The notes: generated by a model from the sequence alone, not told the origin. A DNA stretch of 47,806 nucleotides from Candidatus Faecousia faecavium (GCA_018712645.1 DVGO01000005.1:1-47806), one strand, 5' to 3'. Numbered from the stretch's first letter, positions 24,917 through 33,745 are shown. Made by a program: numbers and translations.

Positions 24917-25651
24917 TTACTCAGCCTCAGCGGCGGTCTCAACAGCCTCAGCCTCAGCAGCAGCGTCCTCGCCCTGACGGCCTTCGATGGCAGCGTTGGC
25001 CATGGTAGCAGCAATCAGACGGATGGCGCGGATAGCGTCGTCGTTGCCGGGGATGACGTAGTCGATCTCATCGGGATCGCAGTTGGTGTCCACGATGGCA
25101 ACGATGGGGATGTTCAGCTTGCGAGCCTCAGCGATCGCGTTGCGCTCCTTGCGGGGGTCAACGATGAACAGAGCAGCAGGCAGCTTCTTCATTTCCTTCA
25201 CGCCGCCCAGGTACTTCTCCAGCTTCTCGATCTCGCCCTGGTGCTTGATAACTTCCTTCTTGGGCAGCATAGCAAAGGTGCCGTCTTCTTCCATCTTGCG
25301 CAGCTGAGCCAGACGGTCGATACGGGTACGCATGGTGCGGAAGTTGGTCAGCATACCGCCCAGCCAACGGGCATTGACGTAGTAACCGCCGCAGCGGGCA
25401 GCTTCTTCCTTGATAGCGTCCTGAGCCTGCTTCTTGGTGCCGACGAACAGGACATAACCGCCGTTGGCAGAGATCTCACGGACAAAGTTGTAAGCCTCTT
25501 CCAGCTTCTTTACAGTCTTGGCCAGGTCAATGATGTAGATACCATTGCGCTCAGTGTAGATGTAGGGAGCCATTTTGGGGTTCCAGCGACGGGTCTGGTG
25601 ACCGAAGTGTACGCCGGCCTCCAGCAGTTGTTTCATAGATACGACAGCCAT
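24917..25651 (-). CDS. rpsB: 30S ribosomal protein S2
   Basis: 244 residues from the ATG at 25651 (AAAGGAGAT 8 bases upstream; start [19 protein letters not shown] matches the family). S2 sits at the head-body junction of the 30S subunit. Signatures [12 protein letters not shown] and [21 protein letters not shown] are visible. The C-terminus is Ala/Glu-rich. First gene of the rpsB-tsf operon. Confidence 0.97.
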   Translation of the reverse strand: MAVVSMKQLLEAGVHFGHQTRRWNPKMAPYIYTERNGIYIIDLAKTVKKLEEAYNFVREISANGGYVLFVGTKKQAQDAIKEEAARCGGYYVNARWLGGMLTNFRTMRTRIDRLAQLRKMEEDGTFAMLPKKEVIKHQGEIEKLEKYLGGVKEMKKLPAALFIVDPRKERNAIAEARKLNIPIVAIVDTNCDPDEIDYVIPGNDDAIRAIRLIAATMANAAIEGRQGEDAAAEAEAVETAAEAE

Positions 25652-25775
25652 TTTTGAAATCTCCTTTTGTTTTTCCTCCACCCCGATCATCCCGCGCTGC
25701 CCGCCTGAACATCAGGCACAGGGGTGCGCGATCCCCGGGTGTGTGGCAGTAAATGTCACGGGCAAAGCCCATGCC
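25652..25775 (-). promoter_or_regulatory. Long 5' leader of rpsB
   Basis: About 120 untranslated bases lie between the promoter and the rpsB start. They include a perfect hairpin GCCTGA-ACA-TCAGGC (25703-25717) and other GC-rich pairing segments. A leader of this size before rpsB suggests autoregulation by S2, but I cannot match a known motif. Confidence 0.4.
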
Positions 25776-25780
25776 GAATC

Positions 25781-25809
25781 ATTATAGCGGATAAACGCCA
25801 CAATTGCAA
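25781..25809 (-). promoter_or_regulatory. Promoter of rpsB-tsf
   Basis: Minus strand: -35 TTGCAA (25809-25804), 17-bp spacer, -10 TATAAT (25786-25781). Confidence 0.75.
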
Positions 25810-25911
25810 GTAGTATTTCCAAAAAAATTCAAAAAAATCCCTGGTTCCAGGATAACTTTTTGCTTCTTTGCAGGTGGGCTTTGCTGCTGGGTTCATATGG
25901 GGCAGACAAAT

Positions 25912-25953
25912 AAACATTGCCGGGAAGAAAGCTCCCGGCAATGTTTGCTTTTT
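25912..25953. terminator. Terminator after the DUF2085 gene
   Basis: 14-bp perfect stem (25912-25925 with 25933-25946), followed by GCTTTTT on the plus strand and TTATTTG on the minus strand. It lies 18 bp past the DUF2085 stop and may work in both directions. Confidence 0.75.
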
Positions 25954-25963
25954 GGAAACCTGC

Positions 25964-26317
25964 TTATCCTGCCAGATGATAACCGAACTGAAAGGCAAAT
26001 ACGGTGGAATGGGCAAACAGCGTATACAGCCCGAAGCCAAACAGCACACCGGTCAGGAAACGCCGTGGATTTTTGCTTTCGTAGGAAGTGAGCAGCTGGC
26101 AGAATCCGTCCGCGATCATCGGAAGCATCAGCACCAGGCAAACCCATACCGGAGCCTGCCACAGAAAGAAAATCCCCAAGCCCAGTACAATGCCTGCCAG
26201 TTCTCCGGTGCACCGTGCGCAGATGGGGAAACGTCTGTTCTTCCAGTGGAAGGAACGGTCATCCCGACAATGACAGCCAAAAATCACAGGCAGCCATTGA
26301 TAACACCAGGCCAGCAT
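25964..26317 (-). CDS. DUF2085 membrane protein
   Basis: 117 residues with about three membrane helices. The N-terminal cysteine/histidine pattern FGCHCRDDRSFHWKNRRFPICARCTGELAG is the DUF2085 signature (C-H-x-R-x-D-R-S-F ... C-A-R-C-T-G), perhaps a metal site at the membrane face. No ribosome site is obvious. It lies 3 bp after the stop of the zinc-ribbon gene, so translation is probably coupled to it. Function unknown. Confidence 0.8.
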   Translation of the reverse strand: MLAWCYQWLPVIFGCHCRDDRSFHWKNRRFPICARCTGELAGIVLGLGIFFLWQAPVWVCLVLMLPMIADGFCQLLTSYESKNPRRFLTGVLFGFGLYTLFAHSTVFAFQFGYHLAG

Positions 26318-26320
26318 GTT

Positions 26321-26605
26321 TTAGAAGGAGCTTGCTCCAATGCCAATGGCGATAATCAGGAGGTAATACAGTACACCCAGACCCACACTGACCAGAGCAC
26401 CAATGCCGGCAGCTTTTGCGGACTTGGGTTTGGTATCCTTCCAGACCAGGAACAGGATCAGACCTACAATGGGAAGGCAGCAGCCTAACACACCCCAGCC
26501 AAAGCCGCCGTTGTCAACGGGCTTGTTCTCCTGGGACACACCGCAGCGGGGACAGATCACAGCACGATCATCGATTTGGTTTCCGCAATTTTTACAATAT
26601 GCCAT
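26321..26605 (-). CDS. Zinc-ribbon membrane protein
   Basis: 94 residues. An N-terminal zinc ribbon with two C-x2-C knuckles (YCKNCGNQ at 4-7 and ICPRCGVS at 18-21) is followed by two membrane helices (about 35-55 and 65-90). Small proteins of this build are common in Clostridia; no role is known. AGGAGG lies before the ATG, and a good promoter lies 55 bp upstream. Cotranscribed with the DUF2085 gene. Confidence 0.82.
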   Translation of the reverse strand: MAYCKNCGNQIDDRAVICPRCGVSQENKPVDNGGFGWGVLGCCLPIVGLILFLVWKDTKPKSAKAAGIGALVSVGLGVLYYLLIIAIGIGASSF

Positions 26606-26659
26606 ATTAGCAACCTCCTCTTTCTTTCATCCCTTTTATAAGGATTCAGGTTACTTCAC

Positions 26660-26687
26660 ATTATACAAAACCTAACGCGAAAGTCAA
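26660..26687 (-). promoter_or_regulatory. Promoter of the zinc-ribbon/DUF2085 pair
   Basis: Minus strand: -35 TTGACT (26687-26682), 16-bp spacer, -10 TATAAT (26665-26660). Confidence 0.75.
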
Positions 26688-26689
26688 CG

Positions 26690-26738
26690 AAAAAAAGCGA
26701 ATTGTCCCCGGCTCCTTTGAGGAAAGCAGGGGACAATT
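26690..26738 (-). terminator. Terminator of rodA
   Basis: 10-bp perfect outer stem AATTGTCCCC/GGGGACAATT (26700-26709 with 26729-26738); on the minus strand CGCTTTTTTT follows. It overlaps the far edge of the next gene pair's promoter zone. Confidence 0.82.
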
Positions 26739-26755
26739 TTGCAAACGTCATTCAA

Positions 26756-27916
26756 TTAGCCTCGGTAAGGCTGTACATATCGTTCATGGCTGAGACTTTG
26801 TGGTCGGGCGTAGGCGCCGGACACCAGCCCCAGCATGGCGAAAATGGTAACCACGGAGGAACCGCCGTAGCTGATCAGGGGCAGGGTCAGGCCGATAACG
26901 GGCATAACGCCGATGCACATACCGGTGTTGATCATCACCTGGAACATCAAAGCGGAGGCGGCGCCGAAGCACACCACCCGGCGCATATAGTCCTGGCAGC
27001 GTACGCCAACGTAAATGCAGCGGGCAATGATGAGCAGTTCCATCAGCATAATCAGCACGCAGCCCACAAAACCCAACTCTTCACCCATGGAGGAGAAGAT
27101 ATAGTCCGTATGCTGGGCGAACAGGTTGCCGCCCTGGGTACGGTTGCCGTTGAACAATCCCTGGCCGGTCAGACCGCCGCCGGTCAGAGACTGCAGGTTA
27201 ATTTTGGAGTGGTAACGTTCGTTGATACCCATTGGGTCAATGCTTTCGTCGAACAAAATCAGGATACGGTTTCGCTGATATTCGCCAAGGAACTGCCACA
27301 AAATGGGGGCAGCCACCGCAATTGCGCCTCCTGCTGCGGCAAACCACCACAGGCTGACACCGCCGGCAAAGGTCATGCCGATAAAGATAAACACGAAGAT
27401 CAAAGACACGCCCATGTCCGAAGAAACCACCAGGTTCAGACCCACCAGCAGCATCAGATGCATACCCATGTGGATCACAGATACCGGGTGAGAAATTCGG
27501 TTCTGGTGGGAGGACATAACCGATGCCATAATAATAATGTAGGTGATTTTACAGATTTCGGCGGGCTGCACGTTCAGCAGAGGCAGCTTCAGCCAGCTGC
27601 GGTTACCGGAGTTGTTGTCCGTACCCAGAGGGGTAATCAGCAGCAGAAGCAAAAAGCAGTTGAAAGCCACCAGGGCCAGTCGGTGCTCTGACAGGAAGTC
27701 CAGGTCAATGGACGACACCATGGCGTACATCACAACACCCAGGCAGATGGAGACCGTCTGAACGGCCAGATATCGGAAGTTTCCGTCGAATTTGTCGGCC
27801 GAGGTGGCGCTGGCAATGGCCACCAGACCGAAGCCCGCCACAATCAGGCACAAAACCAGCAGAAACATATCGCCTTTTTTGGGAAAATCCTTCAATTCTT
27901 CAATATAATGGCGCAC
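26756..27916 (-). CDS. rodA: SEDS peptidoglycan glycosyltransferase RodA/FtsW family
   Basis: 386 residues, about ten membrane helices, SEDS family: polymerises lipid II together with a class B PBP during elongation. Visible signatures are NRSWLKLPLLNVQPAEICKI, the catalytic-Asp loop region DMGVSLIFV, the long extracellular loop ending TGQGLFNGNRTQGGNLFAQHTDYIFSSMGEELGF, and the C-terminal GLTLPLISYGGSS. The start is GTG at 27916 with AAAGGGGG 8 bases upstream. RodA is preferred over FtsW because of the NRTQ..FAQHTDYIF loop. It is a single-gene unit. Confidence 0.88.
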   Translation of the reverse strand: MRHYIEELKDFPKKGDMFLLVLCLIVAGFGLVAIASATSADKFDGNFRYLAVQTVSICLGVVMYAMVSSIDLDFLSEHRLALVAFNCFLLLLLITPLGTDNNSGNRSWLKLPLLNVQPAEICKITYIIIMASVMSSHQNRISHPVSVIHMGMHLMLLVGLNLVVSSDMGVSLIFVFIFIGMTFAGGVSLWWFAAAGGAIAVAAPILWQFLGEYQRNRILILFDESIDPMGINERYHSKINLQSLTGGGLTGQGLFNGNRTQGGNLFAQHTDYIFSSMGEELGFVGCVLIMLMELLIIARCIYVGVRCQDYMRRVVCFGAASALMFQVMINTGMCIGVMPVIGLTLPLISYGGSSVVTIFAMLGLVSGAYARPQSLSHERYVQPYRG

Positions 27917-27947
27917 TGCACATGCCCCCTTTCCATACTAACTGCGT

Positions 27948-27976
27948 ATTATATCATCGATAGGAATAAAAGTAAA
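27948..27976 (-). promoter_or_regulatory. Promoter of rodA
   Basis: Minus strand: -35 TTTACT (27976-27971), 17-bp spacer, -10 TATAAT (27953-27948). Confidence 0.6.
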
Positions 27977-28070
27977 TAGACGAAATGTAAACGACTTGTG
28001 AATGGGGAGAAAATCAGCAATACCCCGAAAGAAACACAAAAAGCTAAACATTTCTTAAACTTCCCCCTCC

Positions 28071-28099
28071 TTGACAGCCATAGGCCCTTGCACTATAAT
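28071..28099 (+). promoter_or_regulatory. Consensus promoter of the sortase gene
   Basis: -35 TTGACA (28071-28076), 17-bp spacer, -10 TATAAT (28094-28099): a perfect vegetative consensus, 33 bp before the start codon. Confidence 0.88.
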
Positions 28100-28132
28100 A
28101 AACCTACAAAACAGCAAATGGAGGAACAATCA

Positions 28133-28930
28133 ATGAAGAAAACATTGTTTACTGTTACCGTCGTCCTCCTTCTGATTGCCTTTGGTGTCAGCGGCTTTAT
28201 GGTCGTCAGCTATTATGCCGAAGGTAAACGACAGGAAGAACTGACCAATAACCTTGCCAACATCGTTGCCAATGCTCAGACGGAGACCAAGCCGTCCCAG
28301 GCTCCTACGGAAGGAACTACCGGCACCGGCCCCACCACTGCACCCACGGAGCCCGGTATGCTGCCTGGTTACAAAGAGCTGTATGAAATGAATAACGATG
28401 TGGTTGGCTGGCTGAAAATTGAGGGTACCAAGCTGGATTACCCTGTCATGCAGACGCCTGAGGACCCCAACTACTATCTGTACCGGGACTTTGACGGCAA
28501 GGACAGCAAGCGCGGTACGGTCTATGCCTGGAGCGAGGCCGATATCAACAAGCCCAGCGATAACATCACCCTCTTTGGTCACAATATGGCAGACGGCAGT
28601 ATGTTCGCCGCCCTGAATGCCTACACCAACAAGCAGGCTTGGGAGAATAACAGCCTGATTTTCTTTGATACTCTGACAGAGTACCATACATATAAGATCT
28701 TTGCCGTGTTCAAGACCTCCGGCAATGATGGGGAAGGCTTTGCCTATCACCAGTTTACGGATGCTGCCAACGAGCAGGAGTTCAATGATTTCGTGAAGAC
28801 CTGCAAGGATCTGTCCTTCTATGATACCGGCATTACCCCCAAATATGGTGACAAGCTGATCTGCCTGTCCACCTGTGAGTATACGCTGGACAATGGCCGT
28901 CTGGTAGTTGCGGCGGTACGGATTACCTGA
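28133..28930 (+). CDS. srtB: Class B-type sortase
   Basis: 265 residues from the ATG at 28133 (GGAGGAA 6 bases upstream). N-terminal signal-anchor helix (5-28), a Thr/Pro-rich wall-spanning linker (about 50-76), then the sortase domain. The catalytic set is H150 (LFGHNM), C248 (LSTCEY) and R256 (NGRLVV), with the VGWLKIEGTKLDYPVMQ start typical of class B enzymes. It joins surface proteins or pilin-like substrates to the wall by transpeptidation. No sorting-signal protein is encoded next to it, so the substrate must be elsewhere; it stands alone behind a very strong promoter. Confidence 0.9.
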   Translation: MKKTLFTVTVVLLLIAFGVSGFMVVSYYAEGKRQEELTNNLANIVANAQTETKPSQAPTEGTTGTGPTTAPTEPGMLPGYKELYEMNNDVVGWLKIEGTKLDYPVMQTPEDPNYYLYRDFDGKDSKRGTVYAWSEADINKPSDNITLFGHNMADGSMFAALNAYTNKQAWENNSLIFFDTLTEYHTYKIFAVFKTSGNDGEGFAYHQFTDAANEQEFNDFVKTCKDLSFYDTGITPKYGDKLICLSTCEYTLDNGRLVVAAVRIT

Positions 28931-29019
28931 TAAGGCATCGTCATCTGGGATTGGAGCTGCCCCGGCTTGCGTGGAGAGCATAATTAAGTGGCTCCGATAT
29001 GACAATCATGAAGTTTTTA

Positions 29020-29057
29020 CACAGTGGCGCAGCGTTGGCTGCGCCACTGTGGTTTTA
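29020..29057 (+). terminator. Terminator of the sortase gene
   Basis: 14-bp perfect stem CACAGTGGCGCAGC/GCTGCGCCACTGTG (29020-29033 with 29038-29051), GTTG loop, then GTTTTA. Confidence 0.85.
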
Positions 29058-29131
29058 TACGCACAAGCCCATAGTTATGGAGAAGGATGTATCTGGCAAC
29101 AAATACAGCTGCTTTGGATACACAACAATAT

Positions 29132-29172
29132 CCCCTTATGCAGGCCATTTGTCCTACATAAGGGGCGTTTTT
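29132..29172. terminator. Second hairpin between sortase and DUF1294 genes
   Basis: 9-bp stem CCCCTTATG/CATAAGGGG (29132-29140 with 29157-29165), then CGTTTTTCTT on the plus strand. It abuts the DUF1294 stop and may end that gene on the minus strand too, but without a T-run. Confidence 0.5.
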
Positions 29173-29173
29173 C

Positions 29174-29440
29174 TTACTTCAGAAGAAGAAATGCAGCAAA
29201 AGCCACCTGAGCTGCCAGAATCAGTGGGATACCCAATGTGAATGTTAAGTGCCGGGTTTTGTGGCGGACGGTGTACATGCCGAGCAGGCACCCGATACTT
29301 CCGCCCAGGGCGGCGGCGGTCATCAGGGTGGCCTCCGGAATCCGCCAGAGATTTTTCCGGGCTTTGTGCTTATCCACAAGCATAAGCACAAAACCAATTG
29401 CATTGATTATAAGCAGGTAAAGCAGGATAAGCTTTGTCAT
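29174..29440 (-). CDS. DUF1294 membrane protein
   Basis: 88 residues with three hydrophobic segments (about 3-20, 38-55, 65-86). The block DKHKARKNLWRIPEATLMTAAALGGSIGCLLGMYTVRHKTRH is the DUF1294 signature. Function unknown. AAAGGAAAT lies 5 bases before the ATG. Its start faces the lipoprotein gene at 29468, so the two share a 27-bp divergent gap. Confidence 0.87.
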   Translation of the reverse strand: MTKLILLYLLIINAIGFVLMLVDKHKARKNLWRIPEATLMTAAALGGSIGCLLGMYTVRHKTRHLTFTLGIPLILAAQVAFAAFLLLK

Positions 29441-29467
29441 GGGGATTTCCTTTCAGGAGGGATTATA

Positions 29468-29965
29468 GTGAAAAAATTCTGGATTTTAACAATCACCGGG
29501 GCGCTGTGCCTGGGACTTTTCGGGTGCAGCCAGGAAACAACCTTTGAAACCGTGGCCGACGAACTGCTCCAGTCGGTGATGGCCCAGCCCCGGGAAATTT
29601 CGGTCCGGCTGCCGGATGACGCGCTGGCACCGGTGCTGGACAGCAATGCCCAGCAGATGTACGTCAGTGAAGAGTACGAAATCGTCATTGAAACCCTGTC
29701 TGCCGGAGATCTGGATGCAACGATCCAGACCATCAGTGGCTACAGCCGGGACAATGTGACCATTATGGAAACCCAGTGGGACGACGTGACCCGCTATGAT
29801 TTCGTCTGGGCCAGCGCCGGAGAAGAGGGGGACCGTCTGGGCCGGGCGGTGATTCTCGATGACGGGAATTACCACTACTGCATGTCGGCTCTGCGGGACG
29901 CGGACACCACCAAAACCAGCCAGATTGTCTGGAGCGATGTGTTTGGCTCCTTCAGTCTGGTGTAG
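29468..29965 (+). CDS. Putative lipoprotein of unknown function
   Basis: 165 residues from the GTG at 29468, with CAGGAGGGA 5 bases upstream. A short signal peptide ends in a lipobox (LCLGLFGCS), so Cys21 or so would carry lipid. The rest is a soluble acidic domain with alternating strands and no motif I recognise. Its last 14 bases overlap the 3' end of the WYL gene on the other strand. Confidence 0.75.
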   Translation: MKKFWILTITGALCLGLFGCSQETTFETVADELLQSVMAQPREISVRLPDDALAPVLDSNAQQMYVSEEYEIVIETLSAGDLDATIQTISGYSRDNVTIMETQWDDVTRYDFVWASAGEEGDRLGRAVILDDGNYHYCMSALRDADTTKTSQIVWSDVFGSFSLV

Positions 29966-30947
29966 CGGATTCGTACTGTGCCAGTGCCTCCCGGCACAGA
30001 TCCTGACATTTTTGCACCACGGACTGGGGATGGAGAATCTTTGCCTTGGCGCCGAAGCCAATGACCCAGCTCAAAAAGATGGGCGATACCGCCACATCCA
30101 CAGTAAAGACAAAGTGCTCCTCCCCGTCGGGGATCAGCAGAATGTCCCGGCCGAACCGGTCAATGACTACGTTGATGAGGCTGCGGTGGAAGCGCAGCTT
30201 CACCGTGGCCATTTCGCCGGAATACATCTGAAACAGCCGGTTGGCGTGCTCTACCAGGGCCTTTCCCGTCAGTTCCGGGCAGGGGGTCCGGGGCAGCTGA
30301 AGCCGTTTGATATGGCTCATCCGGTCTACCCGGTAGGAGGTTACGCCGTGGCGGGGGGAGTGGGCCAGCAGGTAGCAATTTTCGTTGTCCTGGCACAGAC
30401 CGTAGGGACTGGCCTGGTAATCCCGGTCCCGGTAGCACCGGCTGCCGTCCAGGCCGTAGTCAAAATAGCGGAAGGAAATCTGCTGATTTTCCGCAATGGC
30501 GTCCTGAATGGCGTCTACGTTATAGTAGATGGTTTCATTCATGCTCTTGACCCGACCGCTGACCAGCACATCCCGGCGCATCAGCCGGGCATCGTAGACG
30601 CTGCATTGGCTGCACAGCTTCTCGATCAGTTCCCGGGATTTCTTCTCGGTGAGGAAACGGCTGGATTGCACGGCGTCAATCAGCAGCTTCAGTTCCGGCA
30701 GTTCAAAGTTCCGGGAGGCAATATAGTATCCCCCGTTTTTGCCGGGGATGGAGACAATGTCCACGCCGTAGTCCTGCAGCGCCGCAATGTCGGAGTAGAC
30801 GGTTTTGCGGTCACAGACAATATTGTGCTGCTGTTCCAGCATAGCAAGCAGCTGCGCCGCTCTCACCGGGTGATCCTGGTGGGAGTTTCTTTGTAAATAG
30901 TCCAGAATATAGAAGATCTTCAGCTTCTGATTGTCGGACTTGGGCAT
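29952..30947 (-). CDS. WYL-domain transcriptional regulator (DeoR-type HTH)
   Basis: 331 residues. The N-terminal HTH_11 winged helix (about 8-62) ends in CDRKTVYSDIAAL. A WYL domain spans about 140-235 (ISFRYFDYGL, SPYGLCQDNENCYLLAHSPRHGVTSYRVDRM), followed by the WCX C-terminal extension. WYL domains sense ligands such as nucleotides or single-stranded nucleic acid and often regulate stress or defence genes. It lies next to the endonuclease IV gene on the opposite strand, which may be a target. AGGAGGG precedes the ATG. Confidence 0.85.
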   Translation of the reverse strand: MPKSDNQKLKIFYILDYLQRNSHQDHPVRAAQLLAMLEQQHNIVCDRKTVYSDIAALQDYGVDIVSIPGKNGGYYIASRNFELPELKLLIDAVQSSRFLTEKKSRELIEKLCSQCSVYDARLMRRDVLVSGRVKSMNETIYYNVDAIQDAIAENQQISFRYFDYGLDGSRCYRDRDYQASPYGLCQDNENCYLLAHSPRHGVTSYRVDRMSHIKRLQLPRTPCPELTGKALVEHANRLFQMYSGEMATVKLRFHRSLINVVIDRFGRDILLIPDGEEHFVFTVDVAVSPIFLSWVIGFGAKAKILHPQSVVQKCQDLCREALAQYESATPD

Positions 30948-30976
30948 GAAAATCCCTCCTTTTTTCGTTTTGCCTC

Positions 30977-30985
30977 ATTATAGCA
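30977..30985 (-). promoter_or_regulatory. Extended -10 promoter of the WYL gene
   Basis: Minus strand: TGC-TATAAT (30985-30977), an extended -10; no convincing -35. It is 30 bp from the start codon and about 30 bp from the divergent nfo promoter. Confidence 0.5.
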
Positions 30986-31014
30986 CAGCTCCCCCCTCCC
31001 TGAAAGAGGGGAAT

Positions 31015-31043
31015 TTGCATTTTGCCGGGGAATGTGCTATACT
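31015..31043 (+). promoter_or_regulatory. Promoter of nfo
   Basis: -35 TTGCAT (31015-31020), 17-bp spacer, -10 TATACT (31038-31043), 25 bp before the ATG. Confidence 0.65.
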
Positions 31044-31067
31044 GTCCAAAAAGGAGGGGGCGTTTTT

Positions 31068-31892
31068 ATGTATTTTGGATGTCACTTGTCCGCCGGAAAA
31101 GGCAGCACTGCCATGGTCAATACGGCGCTGTCTATCGGGGCCAATACCTTTGCCTTCTTTACCCGCAACCCCCGGGGCAGCAAGGCAAAACAGGAAGATT
31201 CTCAGGATGCGGCAAAAGCTGTGCATCTTTTGGAAGAGCATAACTTTGGAAAACTGGTTGCCCATGGCGCATATACCATGAATCTGTGTACCGCCGACCC
31301 GGAAGCCCGGGCCTTTGCGGCGGATGTTCTGGAAGATGACCTGCGCCGGATGACGGCGCTGCCTGGAAATTTCTACAATTTTCATCCCGGCAGTCATGTA
31401 GGCCAGGGCTTGGAAGCAGGAATTGACTACATCGCCCAGGCGCTGAAGCAGGCCCTGCGCCACAGCTACCCGGTTACGGTGCTGCTGGAAACCATGGCAG
31501 GAAAGGGCAGCGAAATCGGCGGCAGGTTTGAAGAAATCCGCATGATTCTCGATGCGGTAGGCAGCGAACATGTGGGCGTATGCCTGGATACCTGCCATGT
31601 CTATGACGGCGGATATGACATTGTGGGGGACTTGGACGGTGTTCTGGCGGAATTTGACCGGGTTATCGGCCTGAACCGGCTGAAAGCCCTCCATGTCAAC
31701 GACAGCAAGAACCCCTTCGCCAGTCACAAAGACCGCCACGCATGCCTGGGAGAGGGAAGCCTGGGACTGGAAACTTTCCGGGCCATCGTCAATCACCCGG
31801 TTCTGCGGGACAAGCCCATGATTCTGGAAACTCCCAACGAACTGCCAGGCTATCAAAAAGAAATTGCCCTGCTGCGGCAGATGCAATCTTAA
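31068..31892 (+). CDS. nfo: Endonuclease IV (apurinic/apyrimidinic endonuclease)
   Basis: 274 residues from the ATG at 31068 (AAGGAGGGGG upstream). A TIM-barrel enzyme that cuts DNA 5' of abasic sites using three zinc ions. Zinc-ligand motifs are visible: GCHLS near the start, HGAYTMNL, NFHPGSHVGQG, LLETMAGKG, CLDTCHVYDGGYD, HVNDSKNPFASHKDRHACLGEG and the final LETPNE. All are intact. A single-gene unit divergent from the WYL regulator. Confidence 0.93.
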   Translation: MYFGCHLSAGKGSTAMVNTALSIGANTFAFFTRNPRGSKAKQEDSQDAAKAVHLLEEHNFGKLVAHGAYTMNLCTADPEARAFAADVLEDDLRRMTALPGNFYNFHPGSHVGQGLEAGIDYIAQALKQALRHSYPVTVLLETMAGKGSEIGGRFEEIRMILDAVGSEHVGVCLDTCHVYDGGYDIVGDLDGVLAEFDRVIGLNRLKALHVNDSKNPFASHKDRHACLGEGSLGLETFRAIVNHPVLRDKPMILETPNELPGYQKEIALLRQMQS

Positions 31893-32031
31893 GAAAAAGT
31901 TTATTTGACAGATTGAAAAAAGTGTGTCATTTTATAGGTAAAATCCCTGAAAGCCCTGGGGAAATATCCCTGGAATTACCAATAAACCGGGCGGAACGCC
32001 CGATGCGAAAGAGAAAGGAGGGGGGCAGGCC
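31893..32031 (+). promoter_or_regulatory. Upstream region of the FHA-SEDS gene
   Basis: A TTGACA (31905-31910) is present but the -10 that should follow is poor (CATTTT at 17 bp). A small hairpin GGGCGGAACGCCC (31990-32002) lies near the start codon. Promoter assignment is weak. Confidence 0.35.
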
Positions 32032-33741
32032 ATGGAGCAATTCCTGAACACCCTTTCTGTAGATCAAACTTTGCTGGCAACAGAGTATGTGGGATTTCTG
32101 CGATGGGCAGTGCCTGTTCTCACGGCAATTTTGCTGCTGCGGTGTATCCTGCCGCTGCTGACCTTCCGACGGGAACCGGAGATCTGGGCCTGGCTGAACA
32201 TGGCCACCGGCCAGCAGGTGCCCATTACCCACTGGGAAAATGTCATTGGCCGAAGCAAAAACTGTGATGTTACCATTGATTTTCCCACTGTCTCCCGCAA
32301 CCACGCGGTTTTGACCCGCTATGACGACGGCAGCTGGACCATAACCGATGTAGGCTCCAAGGAAGGCACCTGGGTCAACGGACGCAGAGTGCAGATTTGT
32401 GCCTTGACTTCCAAGGAGAAAATCTCCATCGGCGGTGTGGACATGCAGCTGCAGCCCATCACCGAACGGCAGGAGGAACGCCAGGCCCAGCTGCGCACCA
32501 AGGCAGCCAACGGCTGGGATACGGTGACCAATCTGATGCTGCTGACCATTTTGCAGTGCGTGATGCTGCTGGGCTTTCTGCTCAACAGCCAGCAGTCGGA
32601 TTTTGTGAACGTACTGCAGGGCTTCTTGGGCATTGTCCTGTGTCAGTGGATTTTGTACATTTTCTATTGCCTGATTCAGCGAAAATCCTTTGAGGTGGAG
32701 ACCATCGCCTTTTTCCTGTGCACCATGGGTATGGCGGCCATTTCCACGGTAAAGCCCGGGGAGACGGTGAAGCAGCTGCTGGCCATGATTATGGGTGTGG
32801 TGCTGTTCCTGATTATCGGCTGGTCTTTGCGGGATTTGGAGCGGGCCAAGGTGGTGCGGTACCTGGCGACCATCGCCGGTGTGGGATTTCTGGTGGTGAC
32901 GCTGGTATTCGGCACGGAGTACTACGGCGCGAAAAACTGGCTGATTATCGGCAGCATGTCCCTGCAGCCGTCAGAATTGAGCAAGGTCTGTTTTGTGTTT
33001 GCCGGCGCCTCTACCATGGACCGGATTATGACCAAGCGGAACCTGATTTTGTTCATCGTCTATTCGGTGATTATCTGCGGCTTGTTGGCACTGATGAATG
33101 ACTTCGGTACGGCGTTGATTTTCTTCTGCGCCTTTCTGGTGATTGCGTATCTGCGTTCCGGCAGTGTGGGCACTGTGGCTCTGGCCATCACCGCGTTGGG
33201 CTTTGCCGGTGTGATTGGCCTGAAAATTGCACCCCACGCCCTGCAGCGGTTTGCAACCTGGCGGCACATCTGGGAGGACCCTCTGGTCAGCGGTTATCAG
33301 CAGACCCGGGCGCTGATGTGCATTTCCTCCGGTGGCCTGCTGGGTTTAGGACCGGAGAACGGACTGCTGCAATATGTGTTTGCGGCGGATTCGGACATTG
33401 TGTTTGCTACCATTTCGGAAGAATGGGGGTTGCTCACGGCAATGATGACGGTGCTGTGCATTGTAGCCCTGGGATTCTTCCCCATCCGGACAGCCCGGGT
33501 GGCCCGGAGCAGCTTCTATTCCATCGGTGCCTGCACCGCTGCCAGCGTGCTGGTGATTCAGACGGTGCTGAACTGTTTGGGCACTCTGGATATTCTGCCC
33601 TTTACCGGTGTGACCTTCCCCTTTGTCAGTAACGGCGGCACCAGTATGATTGGCGCCTGGGGACTGCTGGCCTTTGTCAAAGCAGCGGATACCCGGCAGA
33701 ATGCCAGCTTTGCCGTGCGGCTGATGAAGAAAGGAGAGTGA
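32032..33741 (+). CDS. FHA domain fused to SEDS (FtsW/RodA/SpoVE) protein
   Basis: 569 residues. A first membrane helix (about 20-40) is followed by a cytoplasmic FHA domain (about 55-145: NVIGRSKNCDVTI, VSRNHAVLTRYDDGSWTITDVGSKEGTWVNG), which in general binds phosphothreonine. A SEDS domain of about ten helices follows (KNWLIIGSMSLQPSELSKV, DFGTALIFF, the loop SGYQQTRALMCISSGGLLGLGPENG, then TGVTFPFVSNGGTS). Fusing FHA to the polymerase suggests control of wall synthesis by a Ser/Thr kinase; no kinase is in the window. It is 4 bp before its PBP partner. GGAGGGGGG precedes the ATG. Confidence 0.88.
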   Translation: MEQFLNTLSVDQTLLATEYVGFLRWAVPVLTAILLLRCILPLLTFRREPEIWAWLNMATGQQVPITHWENVIGRSKNCDVTIDFPTVSRNHAVLTRYDDGSWTITDVGSKEGTWVNGRRVQICALTSKEKISIGGVDMQLQPITERQEERQAQLRTKAANGWDTVTNLMLLTILQCVMLLGFLLNSQQSDFVNVLQGFLGIVLCQWILYIFYCLIQRKSFEVETIAFFLCTMGMAAISTVKPGETVKQLLAMIMGVVLFLIIGWSLRDLERAKVVRYLATIAGVGFLVVTLVFGTEYYGAKNWLIIGSMSLQPSELSKVCFVFAGASTMDRIMTKRNLILFIVYSVIICGLLALMNDFGTALIFFCAFLVIAYLRSGSVGTVALAITALGFAGVIGLKIAPHALQRFATWRHIWEDPLVSGYQQTRALMCISSGGLLGLGPENGLLQYVFAADSDIVFATISEEWGLLTAMMTVLCIVALGFFPIRTARVARSSFYSIGACTAASVLVIQTVLNCLGTLDILPFTGVTFPFVSNGGTSMIGAWGLLAFVKAADTRQNASFAVRLMKKGE

Positions 33742-33745
33742 GCCG

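Noticed and set aside
23945..25657. 570-codon open frame on the plus strand across tsf and rpsB
   Set aside because: Antisense shadow of two highly biased ribosomal genes; the Leu/Val/His-rich product is an artefact of codon bias.
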